Shown here one piece after another: positions 1 to 11,460 of a DNA stretch of 64,000 nt. A program made the translations under genes and the position numbers. The notes under the pieces are model-generated. The model did not search any database. It saw only the letters and a list, made by a program, of their open reading frames with translations, and had not been told where the DNA came from. Source of the stretch: Augochlora pura (taxonomy: Eukaryota; Arthropoda; Insecta; Hymenoptera; Halictidae); assembly GCF_028453695.1 (NCBI RefSeq), contig NC_135781.1, positions 20,707,640 to 20,771,639 on the forward strand, given 5' to 3'. How positions within the stretch are numbered: the stretch's first letter is position 1; each line of letters starts with the position of its first letter.

Positions 1-1060
1 GCCATGTCTCAGAGGTAAAGCGAAAGAGGGGCAGCAGCCCGGCAGTCGTAGCAGGCTACGGAGAGCCGAGAACCGGTTCCTTGGGTAAGAAGGCTCGGTT
101 TCTCTCTCTCTTCGGAGCTGTTTCGCAGCCTCTCGTCCTTCCAGCGTCTCCTTTCCTCCCGTCTCGGGCCGCAGTCGATCCGACTCTGCTCGGCCGCAGT
201 CGGTGAGGTTACTACAGGCCATCGCCTAAACCAAAGCAATCCTCTCCTTCGCTCCTTCGATCGTTCTCCCTCTTTCGCCGATCTCTTCCCGCTTTCGAAC
301 GCACCCTGTTGTACGTAGCCGATCTCGTCTCGTTTCATTTTCCTCCGGCTCGATTCCCCGCTTACTTCGAGACTGTCGCCGCTGCTCGGCAATTACCGAG
401 GCTATTCTCTCGACACGGCGTTTCTATCCACGATGTTCTTCCCTGTCCCATGGATTTCGACACACGATAACGAGTCAGATGTCCTTTGTCCGCGCGCATC
501 GCGCGAGTCACGCTACGCCCGCGTAAGATTACCTATCGATTGATCGATCGTCAGTTGATCCGCGCCGCCCAGCGACCAGCAGAGTACCAGCAGCAGCAAC
601 AGCAGCAGCAGCGGCAGTCGATGTTCGGCAAAGGCGTCGGATGACCGGATGGATTTCACCGTTGGGTACGCAACAGGAGAACTCCGATCGGCGGTGAAGC
701 TTCTGTATTAACGCGCGCGACGAGCCCGATGAACGATGGCGAATGGAATTTCTGGAGTTTAAAATATTCCACGGGTATCGGGGAGCTTTCGCAAAAACCA
801 GGACGTCTGGAATGGTCGAAGCTGAACGACGCGGCGCGGCGGGTCTCCGTCCATGTAGATCCGATGTTTTCGGTCGTTGGACGGCGGTCACCGCGGCGAC
901 CACAAATTTCTTCCGAAAATCGACGGCCGCGCGTCGGTACGCTGTGCTTTTCGCCGAAGAAAGAAAGAGAGACGGAAAGAGAAGAGAGCAAGGGGGAGTA
1001 GGCTCTAACGTCGGCGAGGATATAGCGAACGAGGCCGCGTTCCAATACGTCTAAGGAAGC
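1..1060. other. GC-rich non-coding block
   Basis: CpG-rich sequence with purine/pyrimidine-skewed stretches. The open frames here (up to about 130 codons, on both strands) overlap one another and translate to Arg/Ser/Ala-rich low complexity, so none is accepted as a gene. A short 5' exon of a gene lying outside the window cannot be excluded. The only discrete feature is a CAG/CAA repeat, listed separately. Confidence 0.55.
575..617 (+). repeat. CAG/CAA trinucleotide repeat
   Basis: Imperfect CAG units with a CAA interruption; the cleanest part is about 588-615. Read as protein it would give poly-Gln on the plus strand or poly-Ala on the minus strand, but neither surrounding frame looks coding. 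Confidence 0.8.
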
Positions 1061-2270
1061 GGTAAATCGTCGTCGGCGGTCCTTGTTCAGGTCGTCGTCG
1101 ACCCTTTACTCCGTCACCCTTCTCCTCCAGTTTTTCTTCTTCGCCGCTCACGGTCTTTCTTCTCCTCCTAAAAAGGCCGAAGGTACGAAACGAGCCAGCC
1201 GTCTTTCCCCTCCTGCCTCCGCGTCCGCCCTGTCCCACTGTTCGCCGTAGCCCCGGACTCGTTCTTCCCTGTGTTTCTCACCCCTTGGCGCTCGCGGAAC
1301 AACCCAGACCAGCCCTCGGAAAGCTCGAAGAAAAACGGATCGAGGCGAAAGTACTCGAGAATCTCGGCGGAATCTTAAGCGGCCCGTAAAATTCATCTCG
1401 AATCGCTTAATTCTCTTTCGACGGTCCCACCGTCGAACTTTTCCCTGCCTCCACTTTCGTCGGGTCACAATTAACGCCGTATCGTTCCGTTCTCAGGGGC
1501 GACGCTCGTTCCGCCCGCGGAATTTTTCTTCCCTCTTTCTTAACCCCCTCCCGGCCGCTCTCTATCTTTCTCATGGAATCGCGAAACTCCTGTTAAGAGG
1601 TGGCGCATTACAAAAGCTCGACCTCCTTCTCTCCCTTCTCCTCTCTATCTCCTACATCTCTCTCTCTCTCTCTTTCTTTCACGCTCTCACTCTCTTTCTC
1701 TCTCGCGCGCTCTCTCTCACTCTCTCTCTCTCTCTTTCTCCACGTCTCCCTTTCTTTCGTCCTTTTTCACCCTCGCTCGCCTCGGATCGAGTCGTATTGT
1801 CTCGATACGCATGCTCTCTCGTTCCCTCGTTTTTCCCCCGTTCTCATCTGGCTACACCAGCGTCCGAGTAAGATGCCAGTACGCTCTAAGCGCCCCTTTA
1901 CGCGAGGATATAAATCGTCGAATCCTTAACCGGTTCGAGAAGGGATCCGGCCGTAAGAAACGACGAAATCCTTCGCTTTCTTCTTTTCGTTCTTTCGGCC
2001 GGGATACGCGAGCGTCTAGAGAAGAAGGACCGGAAGAAGGATGGCCGTTTGTTCGATGGTCCTCCAACGTGTCGCGAAATTTTGACTCGGACGTCTCTCC
2101 GACTGCTCCGACCGGAGAAACTCCTTTGAATCCGCACCAAAAGCAATACGACCCGAAACTTCATTTGACTTTTTAAACAGAGAAACGAACAAATTTCGCG
2201 ATCGAATAACTTCTCTATTCTCATTGGTTTTGGTTCGTCGAACCTGTTCACTCGGATACCGCAGTCTAGA
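1061..2270. other. GC/CT-rich non-coding block
   Basis: Pyrimidine-rich upper strand in the first half, then ordinary mixed sequence. The open frames are microsatellite or Arg-rich shadows. No gene is supported. Confidence 0.55.
1626..1760 (+). repeat. (CT)n-rich microsatellite tract
   Basis: A long pyrimidine tract with clean CT dinucleotide runs at about 1657-1673 and 1721-1735, interrupted by CTTT and a short GCGCGC. The 109-codon plus-strand frame across it is Ser/Leu low complexity generated by the repeat. Confidence 0.85.
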
Positions 2271-2690
2271 CATTCATAATTCGGTCGACGGTATTTTCAT
2301 ATAATCCAAGAATTCTCGGATCTGATATCAAAATTTTACAAAATTCCCACAATTTAGCCCTAGGATTAAATTTCATTTCAAAATAGAATTTGAATAGACA
2401 AAATATTATTCATTATTTACAAAATACCATAAAACATATATTATGTATATATTATAGATTTTATAATATATATTCGACTACACCAGGGGGGGTCGTTCTA
2501 GGGTTAAAAATGATCATCGAACAGGACATCAAGTTTGATGTAAAGTCTTCGAACCTAATTATCTTCTAGCAGGATCTTGAACGTAATATTGCGTTCTTGC
2601 TACGGCAATAACTGTAGAAGACAACAAAGGCTGTAAACTTGTTACATTAACATCTTGATGGGAGGCTGCACTCAGGAGAACACATAAGAC
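2271..2690. other. AT-rich valley
   Basis: AT-rich sequence with TATA/ATAT runs near 2430-2475. It contains one candidate TTAA-type inverted-repeat element and no plausible coding frame. Confidence 0.6.
2358..2503. mobile_element. Candidate degraded TTAA-type MITE
   Basis: The right end reads GTCGTTCTAGGG followed by TTAA (2504-2507). The left end reads CCCTAGGATTA preceded by TTAG (2354-2357), a one-base variant of TTAA. In inward orientation the termini are CCCTAGGATTA and CCCTAGAACGA, matching at 8 of 11 positions. It is 146 bp, very AT-rich inside, with a run of seven G near the right end. A short non-autonomous piggyBac-type element is the best reading. The imperfect left flank and short terminal match keep confidence low. 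Confidence 0.4.
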
Positions 2691-3457
2691 GCAGTCAGTT
2701 GCGACGCGATCACACATAAACTCGGGTCACGGTGATATCCTGCTCGACGTGTCACCGTTCAGCGGGGGAGGCTGGGCGAGATGCGTGTTCCGCAATCTCC
2801 GGCGGTCGGCCCCCTTGTTATCAACGTCACCCGAAAGGCATCGCGTCTGGCATCGATATCGCGGGCGACGCACCTCCCCCAGCACAGAGCGTTTACTCAG
2901 ACTCACCCTTGCAGCCCGCTCGTGTGTGCTCCTACGTGGTTAAGCGCACGTGCTCGCGATATCCCGGCGACCCTACTCGCACCTCTCATTCCGGCAACGG
3001 CCCGCTAGGGCAAACAGTCTAACGCGAAATTGCTTTTTGAAAATATTGAATGGTCGGCCGTTTCGCGGGGGATAGGTTGTCAAGGTTGGGCGCCGCGCGG
3101 CTTCCGTCCGACCCGTTACGAGCCGACGGGATTTCAGGCCGCGCGACGAGCAACGTAAAAACGTCCGCTCGATCTTGCGGGTGCACGTGCGACGCCGCGA
3201 ACGATGGGAATTGCTGGCGCGATAAAGGAAGCCGGGAATTGTCCTCGGTGATCGATATTACGTCGCGAAGCGGCGCGTAACTGCGCCAGCCCGACCCTGT
3301 GTGCCCTATCGCGGCGCACGCGAGCCCGTGAAGGGATTCGCGCGGCAATTTGCGCGCTCCCAGCTCCAGCGAATTCCCGCGGCCCGCGAAAAATCGATCC
3401 CGACGAAATTCGAGAGCGAGACACCGACGGGCACGCTCTCTCGCTCGCTCGCTCTCC

Positions 3458-3498
<41 letters not shown>

Positions 3499-3780
3499 TA
3501 CCCCTCTGTCGTCTCGGTTGCCAGTCAGCTCGCTCGCTCTTTCCGCGACGGGACGCTATCTCCGCGCCTGCCGGAGATTTATGGGCGTATTGTGTATCTA
3601 GTATGGAAATTTTCGACGTGAGAAAGCACCGCGACGGGAGAGCGGACCGTTAGCAGGGAAATGTGCGGTTTAGCGACACCGAGATCGCGTCGAAGTAGGT
3701 GAATCTTCCGTGATTTATCGCTCCTCCCCGTGTACACGATATTCGGCGGATTGCGAGGTCCGGCAACCGCGCCCTTCGTA
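2691..3780. other. GC-rich non-coding block
   Basis: CpG-rich block with overlapping short frames on both strands, none protein-like. It contains one CT microsatellite. Confidence 0.55.
3463..3491 (+). repeat. (CT)n microsatellite
   Basis: Almost pure CT dinucleotide run, preceded by CGCT repeats at about 3440-3455. Confidence 0.9.
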
Positions 3781-4398
3781 ATTAATTACGTCTATGGTCG
3801 GTCGAATTAATCCCGTTAATTATTTTTCGGTTGGCTCTCGCCGGACGACAAAATGCGTGCCACGTATACGTAACGCAATTTAGTTTTTTATTTATGTACA
3901 CAGGTGAATATCCATTTTTAACAACAACGAAAGCATAACCTATGATTAGACATTAGTGCGGATTTTTACAGTGCAGAAAAAAAATAGAAATTTCTATTTT
4001 CCTTTCACAAAGAGTAATCTTTTAATTAAATTACTGTAGTATTGAAATTAACAAGCGGAGTAACTCTAGGATTTTTAATGATATCATGCATAATTTCATA
4101 CAGAAAAGATACACCCAAAATGATTCTTTTGGATTCGTGGAAACGTATATTCATTGTGAACATCAATTATCGATCATAATCTAACGATATATGTATATCT
4201 AAACTCTCATAATAGTCATGGTCCAATCACGAGAAATGATTGACCCATATTGAAGGCGTTAGATGAAGGCATTGATGTCCTCAAGTTTGCAAGTATTTTT
4301 AAAGATATCTGAAAGGCATTATAACGAGACATATTGACGAGGCATTATTGTTTGCGTTATTGTATAAAATAAATAGAAGACTGTTTGCGGTCTATTAA

Positions 4399-4574
4399 CC
4401 CCTTGAACTACGATCTCTTTCAAAACTGCATCGATTAGTATTTTTTCGTCCTTCATAGTTCCCTTGATGGAACAAGAGGATTTTTGTTTCCCGATTGCCT
4501 TCATTTACTTCCATTCCCAAATTTTTACGATAGAAGATTTAAGTCACAAATCTGACTTGTTATAGTGCGAGGGG
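4399..4574. mobile_element. TTAA-flanked inverted-repeat element (family 1)
   Basis: A 176-bp element with TTAA directly on both sides (4395-4398 and 4575-4578). Read inward, the left end is CCCCTTGAACTACGA and the right end CCCCTCGCACTATAA, matching at 11 of 15 positions. A TTAA target duplication with termini starting in C-runs is the known layout of the piggyBac superfamily. At this size it can carry no transposase and would be a MITE. The 61-codon minus-strand frame over it is judged incidental. Solitary ends like these occur at 9219, 10562, 11062, 52861 and 54294, which supports a dispersed family. Confidence 0.65.
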
Positions 4575-4716
4575 TTAAAATTGCTGCAGTTTCTAAAAAT
4601 AATACGTTATTATTCGGTAATCCTTACCTATATCAATGGAGCTGCTTCATCTCCACAACATCGAAAGTAACACCTTTAGGGAATGAAATCCAAATCCGTA
4701 ACCAATTTAGAATTAA

Positions 4717-4843
4717 CCACTTCTCAGCTACTTCAATCAATGCATTGATTATTTTTGCCACATTCGTGATTTCGCTGCCGTTGCAATCAACCCCTCGCGA
4801 GCCACAATAATCAATACATTGATTAAAGTGGCTGGGAAGTGGC
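4717..4843. repeat. Foldback with 42-nt arms
   Basis: The left arm (about 4717-4758) begins CCACTTCTCAGCTACTT and contains AATCAATGCATTGATTATT. The reverse complement of the right arm (about 4802-4843) begins CCACTTCCCAGCCACTT and contains AATCAATGTATTGATTATT. The arms match at about 36 of 42 positions with no gap needed and are separated by about 43 nt. It could be a foldback element, the centre of a decayed transposon, or a transcribed hairpin. The left arm is preceded by TTAA; the right is not followed by it. Confidence 0.7.
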
Positions 4844-4877
4844 CGTGCGCGTTGGCTGTTAGACATAAGCCAAACCT

Positions 4878-5020
4878 GCGCTGAATTTCGGCTCAATCTA
4901 CACCTAAACCTGGTTCAACATAGAATTGGGCCTGATCTACGTCTAATCTCGGTTGAATCTAGACTGAATCCAATCTCCGGTCTGATCTGCAACTACGCCC
5001 AGTTTGGGTTTGAACTAATG
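4878..5020 (+). repeat. Degenerate tandem repeat, about 21-29 bp unit
   Basis: Successive segments share the pattern (G/A)ATCTA.(A/G).CT(A/G)AA(T/C)C followed by CCTG/CGGTTG, for example ATCTACGTCTAATCTCGGTTG and AATCTAGACTGAATCC. About five or six poorly conserved units can be traced by eye. The period is irregular, so this is a weak minisatellite call. Confidence 0.35.
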
Positions 5021-6891
5021 TATCACTCCATAGGTTAAAGGTGCTTCGTTTTTGACAATTTAGTTGACACAAAATCAGGTTTTTAATAAGCACAATATAA
5101 AATTGTATTTAATCAGTCTCAAGCTTTGAAACTAAGTCTGTTTAAAATGTCTCAAGTTATGGTCAATCCAAACACTTTTTGGACACGTATACATGTTGTT
5201 GAAGTTAAATACTTTATTATACATGTAGCTTATTATGAAATTGTACATTACTACTAATGAATATTACTTATATCGTTGTTACTAAAATTATATAACTATT
5301 ACTGTTATTATTACTAACATTGTTCGAATGAATGCATTTTTGTAGTGACTAGATGCTTCGCTTTTTTCACTTCAGTTCAGATGAAATAGTTGTCAAAAAT
5401 AATTGTGTCATTTAATTCTGCTATTCCAACTAGTTACAATATTCACACAAAATTTTCTACTGATTGTCTAGTAAAACTAGTCGTTCTAACGTCTCAACAA
5501 ATTTCAAGTCGTCCGGTCTAATTTTGCAAAAGCGATTATGTTCTGAATAGTATATTCACGATACACGCAGAGATATTTGCAAACGGGAGTCCGCAAACGG
5601 TTAAAGTAGAAGGATTCTAAAATAATTTTCCGTGAGGTATCATCGTCTTCCGCATAAAGATGCGCCTCTCTGACGGGTGTTCGGTCGACAGGTGTATTTT
5701 CCGGTCGCAGTATGGCGCAGCGGTTTATCGACGCTAAGGATCGAATCAGGCTTTTAGAGCGGAACGGTTGGATCGTCGAGGATCGACCGTAAATGTAGAA
5801 TAGGGAACAGCCAGGGACGGCTACGATCGCTTTTGTGGAAGGATGATAACGGAAAGCGCGTATCGCGTTTTCTTATTGCAATTAGGGGAGATAATTTCGA
5901 GTGGTGAGGCGAGCTTCCTCCTGGGGCCCGGCGGTCGTTCGGCGAGACACTAAAAGCGGTCATTCGGTGGGCGCAGGATGCGCCTCCATTCCGCTGCATA
6001 GCGTAGGAAGCAGGGGGCGGCGCGGAGCAGCGTAGAACGGAGAACGGGAGTTACGATGAGATCCGAGCGAGGGAAGCTGTTGCATCGAATCGCGCCGTAA
6101 CTATCGCATTACAGGCTCTTTAATTTATTAATAAAGTGCACGGTGGAAACTCGGCGTCGTTCGTGGACCGACCGGCGAACCAACGGTAAAAGAAAATTGC
6201 AGGGCGGCCTGGATATCTCTCTTAACGTTGCACTTTGCAAGCTCCAGGATATCCGACGAGTAATTCCTCCGAGTCTTTACGAACATGCGAGGATTGTGTT
6301 CCAGGGGATGCTCGGGCAGCGTGCATTCGGCGTCCGGAGAATTATGCGGCTTCAAAATATCGTTAGTTTCACCGGTTGCCCTATACTGCGCCTCCGCATG
6401 CACGCTCGGCGCCGATACGTTTTGTTCGATCCAGCATCAGCGAAGTTTGCCGTGACAAATATTCCTTCGCCTCCGCAATTCTTCACCTCGCCGTACGGTC
6501 CTCGACGGTAAAACTACGGATGTAATATAATTTTAAAATCGATCCCAACAGCTGATAGAGGCTGCACGCGATTCTCCGTGATCTTATCAATGTCGCGATA
6601 ATTGCCGCGGGAAGACAGGCGCGCGCTTCTTATCGTAATTACCGGCAATAATTTCGTAACTATTCATGGCCCGGCGGTTTAGTTGCACCGCATACTAAAA
6701 GCAGCCGTTCGATAAATGCAGGATGCACTACCGGCTCCCCCATATAGCCTACAAAATGCAGCTCGGAAGCGGCTCTAAGTACCGCGGAGAAACCTGCTGC
6801 GCGGAATTACGTCGGTGTCGCTATATTATAGCTATTCTAATTGCCCAATAAAGCGGCGGGGGAACTACTTAGCGGTGTCCCCGAAATAACA

Positions 6892-6960
6892 GCGCGGCGG
6901 AGGCGGTGGCGGTGGCGGAGGCAGGGCCGGAGGAGGATGAGGAAGAGGAAGCGGGAGCAG
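6892..6960 (+). repeat. GGC/GGA-rich purine tract
   Basis: Repeated GGCGGTGGC and GGAGGA/GAGGAAGAG units. The minus-strand translation gives Ser/Ala low complexity, consistent with a microsatellite rather than a coding exon. Confidence 0.75.
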
Positions 6961-7226
6961 TAGGGTCAGGTTTGAAATTGTTATCGACGTCCGCCGCTCC
7001 GTGTCCCAGGGCAAGCAGTATTGAAAACAGGGTCCTTTTCAAATGAATCCTGAAAAGGGGCAATCCCGGTCGAGTAACGGGTCAACATCCCTGACACAGT
7101 TTCGATCCGCGGCCGAACAAAAAATCTCCGCGGCTCGGTTTACATCGAGACTTATTCAGCCGTGAGCATCATTCAATCCGCCCGATGCCGCTGTTCACCG
7201 GACGGCCGGCTTGAAAAGAATCCCTT

Positions 7227-7284
7227 GCCCCCGCCACTGCCACCGCCACCACCACCCCCACCCCCACCCCCGTTGCCGCCCCCT
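7227..7284 (+). repeat. CCN/CCACCC-rich tract
   Basis: Runs of CCACCGCCACCACC and CCCCCA units that translate to poly-Pro on the plus strand and poly-Gly on the minus strand. The frames around it show no protein-like sequence. Confidence 0.8.
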
Positions 7285-7840
7285 TTTTTTCGCTGTTCAT
7301 CAACGACCATTAAACTCGTGTCTGGCGGGCGTGGGGGTCGAATCGATCGGTGGCGGCGCAGACTTCGCAGAAATTGCATCCGCCGGCAGGATCTTCGCGA
7401 GGTTCTTCGCGAACGCGATAGAACCGTCGACAATAATTACATAAGTGTTCGCGTCGGCGGTGGGCTCGCGATACCGACTCGGCCTTGTGCGTGTGATCGC
7501 TGCCGCTTGTGTATGTGTATGTCGCGCTAAAAGCAGCCGCCCCGATGAATGCGCAGACACCCGCTGTCTATTGAGCTCGCAGAGGAACCCACACAGCCGC
7601 AGCCGGCGCTCACCCACGCCGCGGCGCCGCTAGCTGCATCTCCGGCACGCACAGAGGCGAAACCCGCTGCCGCCGGAGGATTACATCGAAACCCACCCCC
7701 GTGGCCTCCGTAATGCATCCGATTGAATATTCGACGGGGGTGTGGGGCCACCCGCAACCGTCCCCAGGCACATCGACGCCGGCGACGGCCCTTACGACGA
7801 ACAACGACCCCCGTGAACCCCGCTCGCCCGCTCGCTCGCA

Positions 7841-7860
7841 CGCGCGCGCGCGCGCGCGCC
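7841..7860. repeat. (CG)n dinucleotide run
   Basis: About ten CG units in a row, flanked on the left by CGCT/CGCA repeats. A pure CG run of this length implies little CpG decay and hence low germline CpG methylation locally. Confidence 0.9.
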
Positions 7861-8220
7861 TCTATTTGCTCCGGGTCTGCTTTAAATGGTCGAGGGTTGC
7901 TGCGGATCGCGCGAACCACGCTCTCCTACACCCCCACCAAGGGAAATAACGAGTCCTCGTTCTCGGCCGAGCTGGATCACCGTTTATTGGCCGGCGAGCT
8001 TTTCCCTCTTGTCTGCAACGCTTCAAACGGCCCGGGAGCGACCGGGCCAACCGTCGATTCCGCTTTTGACGTGTACGGAAAGATTTTTACAAAGACTTAA
8101 CACCGGTCCCTTGAATCATAACAACTTGTTGCGCGACAGCAGAGAAATCTCTGCGAAAAGGAGACATCATTTTCTCAACTTTGACTTCCGCGACTTTCAT
8201 TTTTCCATAGCTAACTAAAT

Positions 8221-9230
8221 TGTTTATACCTCTGTCAAACAGTAACCCATCGGACACATTGTGCGTTTCGCATTGCAATTTTTCATGTATTGCAATATTT
8301 TCTTTTTATTTTAGCACCTTAAGTTCCTTGCTCTTTCCGGCTTTTAAAGTCCATAATACATCATAATACATGTTCCTTGTAAATTCTTACACGTATTACC
8401 TACTTAAATTTTGTATAGTATCGAGTCTCAGCATTATTAATGTTCTTTCATAACTTAATATCATTGATATTAGGCTTTTTCATTGAGGCTTTTAGTTGAG
8501 CTTTTCTAACTTTAATATCATTCCATGTGTATTTCTGGATTATAAAGAACAATTTCAAATAATTCGCTCCTTATCTTGCATAGAGTGAGAACATTCATAA
8601 ACCATATTTAGAATTATTCCTACTCTTGTTAGCAATTTCTTAAACGTATAAGTTTTGATCAAATTTTCCCAAGTCTGGAAACAAAATCTCTATTGGCATT
8701 TGTCTTATTATATCAAAGTTTTTTTCCTTTTTTATAATATTAACTATGTTATATTCTCTTGTCTAGTAATTCTCGTCCAGCTCGTTTTGAAAATTAACCC
8801 TGATTTGTTTTTTGAAGTCTGAAGTATATATAACGAAATAAACTGACTGAATAATCATGTCTACCATTTTCATGAAATGTCTTTTACCAGAGATAGTTAA
8901 ATGCGTTATATTCGATACTATAAAATATTTTGTACATATAATCATTATGCAATCTCTTCGCAAGATTCGGATTCTACGATTTCAAACCATGAATCTGAAA
9001 ATACATCTCAGTTCATTTTTAAGGAATTTATGAAAAGATCCCAGCGTAACTCTTTCAAGTCTAAAGTGTCAGAATACAATTGCGTGATCAGGCAACAGTC
9101 TGTCGTCTTCGAGCTAATCTACTCTAGTTCACCACCAATTCGTGCTTGCGACTTGCACATAATTGTCTCGATCGACTCTCCGTTCTTTTTACGACACCGA
9201 CGACAGTTTTAAAAGGGTCCGTAGCACAAA
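8221..9230. other. AT-rich valley
   Basis: About 1 kb of AT-rich sequence. The minus-strand frame from about 8963 to 8652 runs about 104 codons with a single stop. In this composition, with six frames searched, that can arise by chance, so it is not called. No inner element boundary was found, though the right edge carries a family-1 type terminus. Confidence 0.55.
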
Positions 9231-9233
9231 GGG
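9219..9233 (-). repeat. Solitary family-1 type terminus
   Basis: The minus strand reads CCCTTTGTGCTACGG from 9233, against CCCCTTGAACTACGA at 4399 and CTCTTTGACCTACGA at 54294. The flank is TTTA rather than TTAA. It is probably the right end of a decayed copy whose left end was not found. Confidence 0.4.
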
Positions 9234-10500
9234 TTTAGACGAGTGATCCGGCTAAGAGCAGCGATATAAAAGTGGTATCCGGCAGAATGTTAAACCGCAA
9301 CGGTAGTGACAGTCTTGAGACACCATCACCGGTGTCTCTTCCGCGAGCGTCGCGAAGGCTTGAAGGTATCAACGGTCCGGCGTTGAACTCGGTCGAAATA
9401 AGTGTGACGGTGGCCAGTAAATTTCCGGCAGGAGAGGATCTGCGGTCCGTCATAATTCTCGGTGGTATGAGGAATCCAGCCGCGACAAAACAGAAAGAAG
9501 AAACGAAAGAAGAGGCGTTGTGAACCGTATCACTTACCGTCTCGACGGCGGACGCAGTTGCGGGGATTAGGAAACGTTTTTCTCTCGGCAGGCAAGCTAG
9601 CAAGCACTCAGAGGCTTTCGTCCGTTTTCCACGCCGGTGTTTTACGGTCCGGAGGTTCAAGTATGTGGGGATAGAGCGAAACATCCTGTGCCACTGTGTA
9701 CATGTATCTTGGCGCGGTGTACATCGTCGGAAAGAGAAAGAAAGATGGAAAGAAAGATAAAAAGGAGAGGAAAGTCTGTGGGGAGGTGGGAAGAACGGAC
9801 CTAAGCCGGAGAGATACATGCACTTCGGGGTGCCTCCGGTTGCCTGAGGAGGAATCCGAAAGCATTAGCCGCTTCCTAAGTACCCGTTCGCACGCGTGTC
9901 TGCTGCAGTCTGAAATTCCATTGAATACATACATCGAACCCGTACTCCCACATCGGTCGCCCGATGCACTGTCCGAAACCGGAGTTTGATCACTGCAAGC
10001 GTTGAACTTGTTCCGTCGGTCTATTAGCTCGGAGATATTGGCTCTATTCTGGTCCGATCATTTCCACCGGAGAAAATAATGGCGATATATCGCGGAACTC
10101 CTCGAAAAATACGACTACGTGACGAGAATGGCCGGAGGGTCGTTAACGCGACCGTCTATGGGGAAATTTAATATACAACGCCGACCCAACGTCGATACGC
10201 GGCCGCGTACAGTGTCAACGCCGTCCGCAACCGTCCGCGACGTCTATGAAAACAGAATTACTGCAAAATTAGACTTTCAAACGACCGGCGAGACACTATG
10301 ATGCCCAGCCCCTTCCTCCCTCGCGACACGCCACCACGGTTATTCCAACGACTCTTCGCTCTTCGCTCGGAAACCTTGAAACCGTAGATACAACTTCGAG
10401 ACGGACCAATCTGGATCACTTTGCATAGACATGCAGCCGATTACCGTAATCATCGGACTGCGAATTCGATCACGCCGAGTCGTAAACTAGATAAACTCTA
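9231..10500. other. Mixed to GC-rich non-coding block
   Basis: There is a purine-rich stretch near 9730-9800 (AAAGAAAGAT type). The 194-codon minus-strand frame 9819-9235 and its neighbours are low-complexity Ser/Phe/Pro and overlap frames on the other strand. No gene is supported. Confidence 0.5.
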
Positions 10501-10561
10501 GATCGAGGAAAGCGGTTAAATGTTTATGGGAAGAAATATTTTGTAACTCGGAATTAAGAGC

Positions 10562-10577
10562 TTTATAGTGTTCGGGG
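10562..10577 (-). repeat. Solitary family-1 right-end-like terminus
   Basis: The plus strand reads TTTATAGTGTTCGGGG followed by TTGG. The right end of the 4399-4574 element is GTTATAGTGCGAGGGG followed by TTAA. The shared TTATAGTG..(C)G.GGGG makes this a likely relic right end; the target flank has decayed. Confidence 0.35.
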
Positions 10578-11057
10578 TTGGACATCTTGTTGTTTATTCG
10601 TTTACCGGTTTTAGATTGCACGATAATTGTACTTGTATAGGTGAAAATTCCCTTTACAGAGAATCCATTGTCTCTAGTATTGCTACTGAAAAAATATGCA
10701 AAGTTTTCTTTACGATTTTTAATTTTTTAAATGATGTTAGAATGATATTTCATTTAATTTAGCATCACTTAACACGATATTCAACACTATAAGTGGCTGG
10801 TGTGTGTTCTATACAAATGACAAGTCTGCTTTTATTTAGATATACCGCCCTTTGGATTGTAATGCACGCTTGAATAAAAGGATCCACTGATTTTCTCTAA
10901 AAGAATCTATATAATGTCAATTATCTTAGATTTAAAACATTGTTAAATGTACAACCGCTGTATGAGTCACAAGACTTAATTTCATATGAATAAAATGCAT
11001 TCTTCCATACAAAACATGTTAGTAAAAATAGTTACTTTAAATTTATGGTTGAAATGG

Positions 11058-11073
11058 CTTCGACTGCAAGGAG
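11058..11073 (-). repeat. Solitary family-1 type terminus with TTAA
   Basis: The minus strand from 11073 reads CTCCTTGCAGTCGAAG, preceded in that orientation by an intact TTAA (11074-11077 on the plus strand). It resembles CCCCTTGAACTACGA with one base deleted. No matching left end is seen within 700 bp. Confidence 0.35.
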
Positions 11074-11460
11074 TTAAACGTTGTATCTCGCCCTATTTCA
11101 GTACCTCTACCTAACAAAACAAGGTTGGAACTACGTTGGTCTTAGTAAATGGTAATTATCGTTATTATTTAGTTAGTGTTTACAATTCAAAACCCTTTGT
11201 TACGGAGATTTCTAAGGCAACGCGAGACAATACAAATTTGATAAGCGTCTAATTTTAGAAGAGGTGATTAGCTGATTAATCATATTATATATACACAAGT
11301 GTATAACGATTAATTCACCGTAATTGACGATGGATACAAAAATAAATGAAATTCGAAAGTATGTTATTTAAAGAGAAATGGTCCGTGTTCGCGGCTGTAA
11401 ACCTTTAAGAAATCCGTGGAATATAATTCATGAAATCTTAGAATATAAAAATAATGAAAG

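Larger units (their letters stand above)
3781..5640. other. AT-rich valley with several repeats
   Basis: The longest element-rich AT valley in the first part of the window. It holds a TTAA-flanked MITE (4399-4574), a foldback (4717-4843) and a degenerate tandem repeat (4878-5020), listed separately. A further isolated candidate right end, GTCCGCAAACGG followed by TTAA, lies at 5589-5604 with no matching left end seen. Short frames in this stretch fall inside the repeats. Confidence 0.6.
5641..8220. other. GC-rich non-coding block
   Basis: Long CpG-rich block with three low-complexity tracts (6892-6960, 7227-7284, 7841-7860). All frames of 100-130 codons, such as 6143-6511 on the plus strand and 7527-7919 on the minus strand, are compositional and overlap others. 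Short A/T-rich islands such as TTTAATTTATTAATAAAG near 6119 punctuate the GC-rich DNA. Confidence 0.55.
10501..11460. other. AT-rich valley
   Basis: AT-rich DNA with two solitary family-1 type ends (10562 and 11062). No coding frame longer than about 65 codons, and none protein-like. Confidence 0.55.

Noticed and set aside
5589..5604. GTCCGCAAACGG followed by TTAA as an element end
   Set aside because: No matching left terminus within about 1 kb; kept only as a note in the region entry.
8652..8963. About 104 minus-strand codons with one stop in AT-rich DNA, considered as a decayed transposase
   Set aside because: A faint resemblance to the end of piggyBac-type transposases could not be supported. 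A Cys-rich reading near 9205-9120 lies on the wrong side for that interpretation, and such a frame can occur by chance.
9235..9819. 194-codon minus-strand frame
   Set aside because: Overlaps 83-, 97- and 108-codon frames in other phases or on the other strand and has no recognisable features.
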